Assembly (NCBI GenBank): GCA_020226215.1
Contig: CM035235.1
Span: forward strand, 51,861,511-51,925,510
Reading direction: 5' to 3'
Length of the DNA: 64,000 nucleotides
DNA from: Sindora glabra
Lineage: Eukaryota > Streptophyta > Magnoliopsida > Fabales > Fabaceae
Shown: positions 48,428 through 58,659 of the stretch, one piece after another
Layout: the number at the start of each line of letters is the position of its first letter
How positions within the stretch are numbered: position 1 is the first letter of the stretch
The notes under the pieces: generated by a model
Database searches by the model: none
What the model was told of the DNA's origin: nothing
Seen by the model: the letters and a program-made list of their open reading frames with translations, nothing else
Position numbers and translations under genes: made by a program

Positions 48428-49719
48428 AAGATTTGTATTTATGGTGTACTTGTGTTTTGCCTAGTTATGGTTATATTTATTTTCATAATTTTAGTAGAGT
48501 TATGAAATGGTGATGTTTTCATGTAATTGAGCAAAATTCTAAGAAACAATGTAATTTCTATCTCCCATAATATATATATTGCTTGGTAATTGATTAAATT
48601 TTAAGTTATTTTCTTTGGAATTTTAATTTAAATTGAGAAAAATCACTTCAAAAGAAAGCAAGTATGAACTTGACAAAGTTGAAAGCTCTATTTTGAGTTA
48701 TAAAGAAAATTGCTTAAAAAATTAAGCTAGTATAAACATGATAGAAGTCAAAGTTGAACCTATTAAAGTTATTATAAAATGAAAAACTTGTTGAATTTTG
48801 TATAAAAGTTTAAAATTTAAATATTCCTTAAATATCTTAACAAAAAAGATAAATGAACTCCAAATGTATATAATAAACTTGTCATTTGGCATTTTAAATT
48901 AGCTCATCAACTAAAGTGGTAGGGTTTAATACAATTAGATGTCAAAGTCATTGTAAAAGTTGCCAAATATTTATAATTTGGCAATACAATTGTGGTAAAA
49001 AAAAACAAGTTTGTGTGCTAGTTTAGCTCTAAAAAATATTCCAAAAATATGTTTTCATCAACCTTAAAACTATATGGCATACTGCTTACCACTATACACC
49101 CTTTTGAAATGCTTATTAGTGCAGTAAAGCCACACCTTGCACATCAATTTGGTGTTATGAGGTCTTATTTGCAACTTATGAAGAAAAAGTTAGGTTCAAG
49201 GATATTACTTTAAGATTTGAGCTGCCCTGAGACACATTTTATGGTGTTAACCTGCCTCTTTGTTGTGATTGTCTTATAGACTCTCTAACCTTCTACAAAA
49301 GTGATAACAAAATGTAAGAAAGCTAATAATTAACTATGAAAATAGTAAAAGGTAACTGATTATACACTAACCTTTTTTTACTGTTTTTTCTTGATATTAC
49401 CTCATTGCTATTTCTTATGCTATTAATTTGGAAGAAGCAACATTTTTAGAGGATTATGATTTGATTTGAGGCATTCTAAATGAAAGTTGCTGTGTGGAAG
49501 TTAGATTTTCTTGTGTACTAGTGCTTAACTGTAGTTGCATATACAACAAATTAAAACATAAATCAAGTAATAAGTATATCTCAAAGGTTTTAAAATTACC
49601 TTGTCTTCTTTCTCTCTCTCCTTTCCAATAAGTGTTTTTTAGCAACGTATATTGTTATGACCTAAATCTTTACAATTGCTACACCTTATACAAGATGATT
49701 TTTTTGTTACATTTAATGG

Positions 49720-52700
49720 TTAAGCCTTATCATTTTTTTTAATTCTATTGGTCCTACACCTCCTTGGTAACCTAGCTAATAAAGGTAGGGCTACATCTGC
49801 TTCATTCAAGATTGCAAGGTCAGGCACTGGATGAACTATGTTAGCATAAGATTTCATGTACATAGAATTACTATAATAATTATCACAATAATCTTTTATA
49901 TTTTTATGGCTCCTGGTTATACAAGCAGCTCCATGCTTGTAAGGTAACCCACTTATAGCCCACAAATTATACTCATATAATTTTAGTACAAAGTTAACCA
50001 TAAACATTGTAAAATCATCCCTTACTTCATAGTTATCTTTCCCTGCAGCAGGCACCTTGCAATGGCCACAATCTTTTAATATAATATTAAATTGCCTCAC
50101 TACCTTAAGATTTACTTTATGTTCCCAAATAAAGCTTTTTTCAATTTTTTTATGAAAGCTAGCTATAATCTTACTCCTTATACCATTTAGCAATATTAAG
50201 ATAGGTTCGTCTCTCAATTTGTCAATCCATGAGTTAAAGCTCTCGTATGCATTATTAATTATATCGAGACTCTTAGATTTAGGATTAAATACATGCTTAT
50301 TCCATCTTTCAAGTAAGATATCCATTAAATAATCATATGTATCTTTATTGATAAATAAAAATAAAATATTTGCATATTTATTTTCCCTTATCTTATATTT
50401 TTTGGATTTTATATGAGCTTAATTTAATAAATCTATTTGCATTTTGTGAATGAGACATGATTTTGAAATGAAATTAAACTTTTTGAATAATGCTGGATTT
50501 TGACTTTGTTTTATATTTTTGGCCATATCTAAAGCTCTAGACATCATATTAGGTTGTTCTTCATATAGATCAAAATTTAAGAAAAATTCCTACAATTTTT
50601 ATGTTGCAAGAAAAGTCTAGATCAACCTTTAAGGACCTCAAAATTGGCTTAGAAACTGAAACAGTGGTTCTACCTAAAACTAACCTTTAGCCACTAATTT
50701 TGCCATAATTAGAGCTAGAAAGGTCAAAATTAGGAGCTTTTGCTGGCATTTGAAAGCTTAAATCTACAACTATAACTTTGATGAAGACTAAAATATGTAA
50801 ATCGACTGATTTAAGTGTAAAAAATTGGCAATAACTCTAAAACATGGCTACTACAAATTCAAAGAAGATGGTTGGAAATCAAGATTGGTGGCTCAACTTG
50901 TTGGAATCCTTGCACCCATGCATCTATAAATAGTAAGGAGTAGAAAACACAAGAGAGCAGCATCTTAGAGAATATTTTAGAGTTTAGTTTCATACATTTT
51001 AAGTTTTTCTTATATGCCTCCTTAATGGAAGGTTAGGTAGTCTTTCTACATGGATGGTTTTACCTCTTACATGGATGACTAGTATTTTAATCTTCATGCA
51101 TTTGTAGTTTTACTTTTATATTTTAATCATGAATGTTAAGATATTTTTATTTTATTTTAGGTTTATTTTTAATTTCATTATAAACTAAATATTTATTCTC
51201 TTAGGATGATGATGTAGCTTAATAATAACGGATTGAATTCTAGTCTATTGAAACTAATTTTAGTTCTCTTCTTATTGATTGAGTTTTAATTATTGTTCTT
51301 AATACTTTCAATTGATTGACCATCTTTTGAATGATCTTAATATATATGTTGAGACCAGAAGGAGATACATGTGTATGGATCTTATAATTAAAATCATAAA
51401 CTACATATAAAATAAGAATATATTCATATGGTTTGTGTAGTCTTAATGAGTTCCCTAAATCTTAATGTGTGATTAGTTATTTTAATTCATATAGGAATAT
51501 AATGAATTAACAATTAATGATAGAATTACTTGACCTTGAAAAAGGCTAATAACTAATTTACAGAAACTCGACTATCAATCAGGAAGATTAAAATTGGATT
51601 AGAGTAGATAGATAACTTAATCCGAAGTTATTAAGTGAAATCTGATCCCTAAGGCCTTTTCATATAGTTGCTTTCATTACATTCTCATTCACATTTAATT
51701 CCAATTACTTTGTATTATTTTCTTTTAGTTATTCCAATATTCAATTAATTGATCTACCAAATAGAATTAAGATTATCAATTTTAGTACTTAGTGATCAAT
51801 GCTTGTGAGAATGATATTTTACTTATCACTTTATTACTTATTTATGATAGTGTATACTTGCACTAATTAACAATCTATTTTACATTTAACATTTACCTAA
51901 GACAAGCATTTTCTCTATAGCTTTATCAAATAAAAACTTATTTAGTGCATATACTGCCATCTAATAATAGTTCTTTAGAATCATATGAGGATGTTTTGCT
52001 TTAAAGTTGTTTAAAAGATACTTTGAATAATGCTTGTGCAATAAGCGTAAAAAAAATAGTACTCATTGCATCAGGCAACCCCTACAGTAAAAAAAAATAA
52101 TTATAAAGCTAATTAAAAAAATATGGTATAGTGTGATAATAAGTTCAAATTTTACCTGTTATCTATCACTTATGAAAGTGAATGGATTGTCTTCTCTTCT
52201 AAGTCCAATTACTTCCTTCAGGCATACTAGAAAATGTTTCCATGAGTCTTGTGTTTTTAACTTTGCCACCATATATGCAAGAGGAAAAAGCCTATTATTA
52301 GCATCTAAAGATATTGCATTCATAATAACACCATCAAATGTTCCCTTCAAATAGCATCCATCTAAGCTTATAAATGGCCTACACCTATTTAGACACCCAT
52401 CTTTACATGTTTACAAATAAATAAATAGTCTTCTAAAGTTTAGGTTAAGATTTAATGTGGTTCTCATTTTGTATGACATTTTCACAATACTACCTAGATT
52501 TTTTTCCCTCCACAATCTAGCAAAATGTGATAGCATCCTATAACTCTTACTGCTCTTCCTTTTAACTTCCTTTAATACTTTCTTCCTTGCCCTATAAAGT
52601 TACATTAGATGAGCTTCAATACCAAAGTCATCATTCAATTGATTATACATGAGCTTGTAACCTATGCAAGGATTTACCTTCAAAAATTTCTTAAACTTTA

Positions 52701-53872
52701 CAGCCATCCAAGTTAAGTTAACATTAGTCTTAATAAAATTCTTGATACAAGTACACATCTCCATGTATGTTTTGACCGTGAAGGTTATTACCATGGTAAT
52801 GGAAAGACATAAACTCTCTAAATACATCTTAGTGCAGCATATATGATGGTGAATTTGAACTTTTCATTTTTCTTTCTAATAACATTAAAATTCTCTTGAA
52901 TAATATAATCTTTTAAAATTGCTCTAAACTCATTGACATCAATAAATATTTGGTTCTTAACTAGTTGCACCTTTCCATTTTCATGAGGTTAGAATCTAGT
53001 TCTTTAAATATTTTTGTTCACATCAACAACTTCACATTCCTCTGTATCAGTATCACTAGCTGAACTATACCTATCACCTACCTCTTCCTTTGGTTCACTA
53101 TCAATGTCATCATCAATATTTTCTATATTTTCAATTTCATTGGTGTCGTCATTCTAATCATTTGAGGCTTAAGCGATATGAGAACCACTTATATCACTTT
53201 CATTATGAGGATCATAATCTTTATCTTCATCAGAATCACTAAACATTATTTCATTATCTAAACTATCAAACATATTATAGGCAATAAGTTCAGTTTCAGG
53301 TTCAGGCTGAGTTATTGATGTTTAAGGTTGACATTCAAGTTAGGTTTAGGGTCCTATTTGGGATTTTGAGGCAGTTTCAACTATAGGTTTGACATGTTAG
53401 GTTCAAGTAACTATTTAAGGTATAGGGGTAAGTAAGGTTTTAGGTTTTGGAAAGTTTAGTTGGATAACTTAGGGTGGCTTTTTGTTGTTTAGGGTGTCGA
53501 GATAGGTTTGGATTGCATATTACAACATTAAGGAGTAGGTTTGGATAAGGGATCAGTTGCTTTTAGATTAATTGTTTAGATTGCAGTGATAATTTTAACC
53601 TTTACAATGTTTAAATAAATACCAACTATATATCTATAACAACTGAACATCTCCATTACATCATTGTCAGTCCATAGTTCTAAGTACCTATTTGAGCAAG
53701 GAATTAAACATCTAATTGTGAACATGCAACTTACATGACTAGCTATATCCTTAAAAATATATACTTACAAATCAGACACTAATGCAACATAACTATATCT
53801 ATCTGGATTAACATAGTCAATGATATACCATTGGTTATTGTATCTTATGTAAAATGAGTGATCTAAAGTCAT
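49720..53872 (-). pseudogene. MURA-type MULE transposase pseudogene
   Basis: From the N-terminus (53872): a PB1-like start SFYIRYNNQWYIIDYVNPDR, an apparent intron, LELWTDNDVMEMF, an acidic linker (DSDEDKDYDPHNESD), the MuDR DNA-binding region (IFIDVNEFRAILKDYIIQEN; NVNLTWMAVKFKKFLKVNP), YRARKKVLKEVKRKS, then the MULE catalytic domain with ISLDGCYLKG (first Asp), LDANNRLFPLAYMVA and FISDR (second Asp), and RLLHKHYSKYLLNNFKAKHP. After the 1.5-kb insertion it resumes DTYDYLMDILLERWNKHVF, NNAYESFNSWIDKLRDEPIL and a SWIM-like region (YNLWAISGLPYKHGAACI) in which cysteines have become Tyr. Several stops interrupt the linker and catalytic parts. The Asp residues survive, but the protein is dead. 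Confidence 0.9.
50371..51904 (+). mobile_element. Probable solo LTR inserted in the MULE transposase
   Basis: This segment interrupts the transposase between ...AIEKM (51905 upward) and INKDTYDYLMD (about 50355). It begins TGCATATTTATTTTCCC and ends CCTAAGACA, i.e. TG...CA. It contains a TATA-box-like CTATAAATAG near 50923 followed by a leader-like stretch, as in plant LTRs. No coding sequence, and only one copy is present. The flanking 5-mers do not match, so the exact ends and class (Ty3/gypsy suspected) are inference. Confidence 0.5.
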
Positions 53873-54714
53873 TTTCCTTGCATTATATAACATAAAGATG
53901 TGGTTAAATACTCTCCTATAGTATTTCCACTTATTTTATTTTTGTAACATTTCTCTAAAGTTAAAAAATTCTTTTAATAAAAATCTTAGTTCACATTGGT
54001 GTAATAATGATTCATATTAGGCCAATTGTAACCATTTAAATTTAATGACTAATTACAAATCCATACATACCTATATGAAAAACTTCAGGGGATTTATATT
54101 CTAAATAATAAAATTCAAGATTTGGTCAAGTTTTTATTTTCAAATAGACCAATTGAACAAATTATTCAATTTAACAAAAAAAAAACATAACAAATCTAGA
54201 CATAAGGAATGTCCCAAGTCTTGGGCTCAAGAATCACCACAATCATCCCTTAAAGTCTTAAGGTCAATAGCAGTCAAGGCGAAAATGCTTTTTTGAAACA
54301 CTAGCTCAAGCGTTCCTCTTCAACACATACTCCTCAACATAGGATGGAGGAGGGTGCTTGTCAAGCCATTCTTGAGTGATATTCACCTCACACTCAATAG
54401 AAGAAGCATCAATCTCTTCAAGGTAGTGCAAAACAGGGTCAATGAGACCAGTATTGATCAAAGTCTTTAAAAGGGTTAGCCCAAAAAGACCTAAAACCTC
54501 GCACTTTTACCCATCAAGATTAATGCCTAAATGAGAAAAAGGAAAGGGACATAAAAACAAATAGGGGAAAAAAATAAACAACAAATAAAGAATGAATTTA
54601 AGGAAAATAAATTGATAAAGTGACATAAAACTTATAAAGAAAAGGAAGAATAGATCAAATGAGGATGGAAGATGTCAGATCCAATTTTAATTGTGACTTT
54701 ACATTAGGTGAATT

Positions 54715-54874
54715 CTAAGGTGGTGCCCCTAAAAATTTGATACCCGGAATGGTGTGGTAAAATACAAACCACTTGATGAAATTACTAAATCATTACTAAG
54801 ATTTTTATAATCTCATCTAATGACCTGTATTTTACCATACTATCCCGAGTATCAAATCTCTAAGGGCACCTTAG
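54715..54874. mobile_element. Foldback MITE, 160 bp
   Basis: The two halves are near-complete inverted repeats: the left begins CTAAGGTGGTGCCCCTAAAA and the reversed right begins CTAAGGTGCCCTTAGAGATT. Both continue through TTTGATAC-CGG and TGGTAAAATAC, about 48 bp per arm. It inserted near the transposase end of the MULE. No clear target duplication. Confidence 0.85.
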
Positions 54875-55157
54875 CAAGCACCTTTATATTAAGGCTTTGC
54901 TTTTCTCTTTAACTACATCAATGGTAGTAATTTGAAGTGAAATTATGAGTTGGGGAAATTTTTTTTTGTTTAACCACGGGTATTTTAGGTTTTCAACTTT
55001 TAATTTTATTTTTAAATTAAAAAGAATAGAATCTAGATATATATTTAGAATATTCTTAATGTTTTATCCAATTTTGGATTAATATGTTGGATTTTAAACA
55101 AGAGGAAAGGTTTGTGTAATATCCGATAACTTGAGAGGACGACAGAGTAATTTATTC

Positions 55158-55510
55158 TTTTCTTATTTTTATAGGTTATAATAATCAATCTTAATAAACA
55201 ATACTTATTTTGTTGGGATAATAAAAAATATTTATTTTCAAACCTTATTTTAATTTTGAAATGACATCCAAAGACTATTAATTTTATTAAAATAGATTCT
55301 AAATATATCAATCATATTAGTATTTTCATTTAATACTTTGCTTGAGAGGGAAAACAAGTTACATATAGTATATAAATTATCTAAATTGAATTTGATTTTA
55401 ATCTTTAAATGTTATTTTGATTAATGAATAATGATTGAAATTTGATGTAAGTTATTTATACTTACACAAGTATTAACCGATCTCTCATAATGGATCTTTT
55501 CACACATACA
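55158..55510. other. AT-rich spacer
   Basis: No feature recognised between the MULE end and the microsatellite tract. Confidence 0.5.
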
Positions 55511-55738
55511 AGTATATATATATATATATATATATAGATATATATATGTACATGTACATATATACTTATATGTATATATATACATATATATACATATATA
55601 CGTATACATATATACATGTATGCATGTATATACATGTATGAATACATGTATACATGTATATACATATACATGTATGTATGTACATGTATGTATACATGTA
55701 TACATGTACATGTATGTATACATATATATATATATATC
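55511..55738. repeat. Compound (TA)n / (TACATG)n microsatellite
   Basis: A (TA)n tract followed by about 200 bp of interlaced ATATACATGTATG, TATACATATA and TACATGTACATG units. The tract is largely self-complementary, and the Tyr/Cys/His/Ile frames it yields are artefacts. Confidence 0.9.
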
Positions 55739-55874
55739 CTAGGACACCAGAATATCAAACCATGAATGAAAAAAGGCATGAGAGAAAAGCATATTGGCTA
55801 TTGATTGTGAGGCCTAGGCTACTATGAGACAAAAGATCTTCTTTCTAAAGAGATTCGATTCGGAAACAAATCAC

Positions 55875-55920
55875 CAGCTAAGGCCCTTAAATGATCGCTC
55901 AGTGATAAAGGAGGTAGAGG
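55875..55920 (+). pseudogene. Fragment of chloroplast 23S rRNA
   Basis: GCTAAGGCCCTTAAATGATC followed by GCTCAGTGATAAAGGAGGTA corresponds to the plastid 23S rRNA stretch that precedes the ...GGGGTGCAGAGACAGCC helix. A fragment of about 46 bp, non-functional. Confidence 0.75.
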
Positions 55921-55921
55921 T

Positions 55922-55990
55922 GACCCATGCTTCTAGTTGTTTCATGCCATAAATAAACTCGAACACTCAAGAAATCCATCGGACAGGCAG
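55922..55990 (-). pseudogene. psaC: Fragment of plastid psaC (C-terminus)
   Basis: Read on the minus strand: [20 protein letters not shown] then MG, the C-terminal end of the photosystem I iron-sulfur subunit PsaC ([20 protein letters not shown] in plastids). One substitution (Thr to Met) is visible. The upstream part with the iron-sulfur Cys motifs, and the last residues, are missing. A nuclear relic. Confidence 0.9.
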
Positions 55991-56520
55991 ATTTCATTCA
56001 AGACTTATTATTCCTTAACACAAAATAAAAGCTTTGGTTTCGACCCATCGGGATAGAGATAGCAAAAAAAGAAATTTTCGTCCAAATCAGATGGTTCTAT
56101 TTCTCAATCTTTTCGACCTTGATTCCAGGACCTTTGACACAAATAGACGCGTCTCAAGTTCCATACAGATTACTTCTTAATACAATTTCCCCATGAATCT
56201 TGGAACTTTTGCTTGCATTGTATCATTTGGTCTATGTACCGGAATCCTCCAGTTTACCAACAAAAGAACTATACCATTTGATCCCTTTATCGACAAAAAT
56301 AAAAAAAAATTGTAAAAAAAAAGCGGATCAATTTCGAGTGAATGGCTACTCTGAGATAGATCGAGAAAAATTTCTTGTTCTTATTATAATTATAAGATCG
56401 TGATCAATAATTACATATCCGATTTAATTTATAATTAAATGTATATAAAGTATGTAAAAGAAAATGGATTATTCGATTTTCATCTTTTTAGTTGGAACTT
56501 TAGGTGGTTCTCTAAAAAAG

Positions 56521-56546
56521 ATACATATATACATGTATACATACAT

Positions 56547-56577
<31 letters not shown>

Positions 56578-56580
56578 TAA
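56521..56580. repeat. (TA/CATA)n microsatellite
   Basis: ATACATATATACATGTATAC-type sequence running into (AT)n, similar to the tract on the other side of the plastid insertion. Confidence 0.85.
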
Positions 56581-57200
56581 TCTAACCTAGACAATGAAGT
56601 ATATAAAAAATATTTTGACTGAACAAATTTTGAAAATTGGACTAATTTTCTAGGGTGTATTTAAATATATTTTTACTTTTGTATTTTAAAATTTATTTTT
56701 AAATTGAAGAAAAATAAAAAATAAATGATGATTTATATTGCAAATGAGAAAATATTTTATTTAATTATAAAAATGATATTAGAAATAAAAAAGATAAGAA
56801 CATAGTTAAAAATCATTTTTATTTTTATTAAGAAAATAACTAGAATTTTTTATTTTTATTTTTAAATTATACATTTGAAGTTATATTTTTTAACAATAAA
56901 TTCTAAAAACAAATCTCCAAATAATTTATTCTATTTTAAAAAAAATATCTTTAAAAAATAGTAAATAAATATACTTCTCCTCCTTGTCTGTTGGTAATGA
57001 TTTAAACCGATTCAATAGCTAAAATAATTTTTCAGATCAATTCAAATCGAATGGCACAATTGTTTGCGATTAAATCAATCGGACGGTTAAGTCTGATCAA
57101 ATTTTTAAAACATTGATCGTATAAGAATTTACTTCTAAATGATTTAATTTTAACTTTTTTATACTACAATAGATTAGATGAGACTTGAGAAAAAAGCGCA
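56581..57200. other. AT-rich intergenic DNA
   Basis: No gene. The words ACCGATTCAATAGC and AATCGGACGGTTAAGTC near 57007 and 57077 suggest a decayed MITE end, without a defined partner. Confidence 0.4.
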
Positions 57201-57249
57201 TATATATTAGAATGCATCAAACACCCCCTAGTCTGAGTTAACTTCAAAC

Positions 57250-58320
57250 GTAATTTTGATCTTCTTAAAATTTGAAGTACACAATTTCAATCTTTCTTCC
57301 TTAAAATAATTTATTTTAATCCTTTTAAATATATAATTGATGTAAATTTGGCCCTTCCATCATTTTTCTGTTCAACTACTAACGGAAAATGTTGGTGTGT
57401 CATCCAATGGCAGCAACATGGGAATCTATTACTATATTTTCTCTTTTTTTTTTTAGTTTTTATTTCATTTCCATTTCTTCACCTCCTTTGACAAGATTAA
57501 AAATAAGACTTTATATCATTTTCAAATAATTTTTTTAAAAAAAATAGTATTTGGCTTTAAATAAAAAAGATTTTATTTTATTTATAATTCCTATTTTAAT
57601 TATACTTGTATCATTATGAAATTCATCTAATTTAACAAAAATTTTACTAGAATTTATTTTATTTATCCAAAAGCATATTTTATATAAATATTTTACTTTC
57701 TTTATAACATTATATTTATTATAATACCATTAAAATTTATTTGTTAATTAAATTTTATATATTTTTTAATACATTTTAAATAAAATAATTAATTTAAAAA
57801 TGAATTAAAATTATTATTTTTAATAAAAATTTTAAATAATAAATTTACTTGTAAATACATTAAGATTATTTTTATTAAAATAAAATAAAAATAATTCTAA
57901 AAATATTACATGCCAGACTATGCGTTATGATACTTCCTGAGGATTTTGGGAGCCCCCGTCTTTCGGCCTCTTGTATCTTGACCTCCCTCATACGACTAAC
58001 GGAAAATGTTGATGTTCGTGAGGTAGTGTTGAGTGTCTCCCTTCCTCACGAGCCCTAGCAGACATTTTGGTTTTCAATTTGAGAAATTGCAATTTAATCG
58101 ACCATCTAAACATCACAGCAGTGGGATGCCACGTTGATGGTCCATTTTGATTGCCACGTCGGATAAATATGCACCACATCAACACCACCGTCAATACATT
58201 GACGAAAACCTCACAGCTGGACCCCATTAGAGCAAAATAAATGATTATAAGGATTAAAATAAATCATTTGTAAATTTATATTGTAGAGGAATTATTTTTG
58301 CATTTAAACCTTGCGTTAAA
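57250..58320. mobile_element. Possible non-autonomous DNA element downstream of DCL2
   Basis: The ends share, in inverted orientation, AATTTATTTTAATCCTT (about 57309) and ATTTATTTTAATCCTTAT (reversed, about 58255). ACTAACGGAAAATGTTG occurs twice in direct orientation (57377, 57994). The more GC-rich 57910-58230 block yields a 79-codon minus frame without a recognised motif. The duplicate locus (27845-28010) lacks it, so it inserted after the duplication. Class uncertain. Confidence 0.4.
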
Positions 58321-58659
58321 AGGCTCAATGCAAAATAAAACTAAAAAGGAAAAAATAGGATTTAAAACAATTCTGCAAACACTGGAGCTCCTTTTTTAAT
58401 CGACCAGAAGCGAAACTTCATTCAGGAAAACACCTTACATCACACATAATACAAGAAACAGCCACAAAGTACAGAAAAACAACACACGTACAACAACTAA
58501 AATCACACAGAAAACAACTTGCAAACCCAGCAGCAAGAGAAGTTGGCCGACCGCATAGAAAACAAGAAGCAAACTATAGATGCAGACCAAAATCTAAAGA
58601 ACAAGGAAAGGAGGACAAAAGCCGCCCTGCTCTCCATCCTCTAGAAATGATCATTTCCT

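Larger units (their letters stand above)
47708..55157 (-). mobile_element. Nearly complete MuDR-type Mutator-like element (MULE), inactivated
   Basis: The ends are inverted repeats of at least 75 bp: left GAGTAAATTACTTTACCCTT, reversed right GAATAAATTACTCTGTCGTC, then a shared CAAGTTATCG-type core and TTTAAAATC-AACATA; I count about 59 of 75 matches. The flanks TTCTATTAT and TTTTCTTAT agree at seven of nine positions, as an eroded 9-bp target duplication would. Inside are a MURA-type transposase pseudogene (minus strand) and a GRF zinc-finger relic (plus strand). Later insertions are a ~1.5-kb probable solo LTR (50371-51904) and a 160-bp MITE (54715-54874). Without these the element would be about 5.8 kb. 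Confidence 0.85.
55746..56400. mobile_element. Plastid DNA insertion (NUPT), chimeric
   Basis: This GC-balanced island differs sharply from its neighbours. It contains a piece of chloroplast 23S rRNA joined directly to the 3' end of psaC; in plastid genomes these lie in the inverted repeat and the small single-copy region respectively, so the insertion is a rearranged patchwork. The remaining stretch (55991-56340, with AAGAAATTTTCGTC and ATCTTTTCGACCTTGATTCC) has the look of plastid sequence, but I cannot name the gene. Microsatellite tracts flank it on both sides. Confidence 0.7.

Noticed and set aside
49720..50325. A functional 201-residue host gene
   Set aside because: It is the C-terminal part of the MULE transposase (SFNSW...P.L, SWIM-like region with Cys replaced by Tyr), inside an element with paired TIRs.
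56200..56403. 67-codon frame in the plastid-like island
   Set aside because: Part of a rearranged plastid insertion; no intact plastid protein could be recognised in it.
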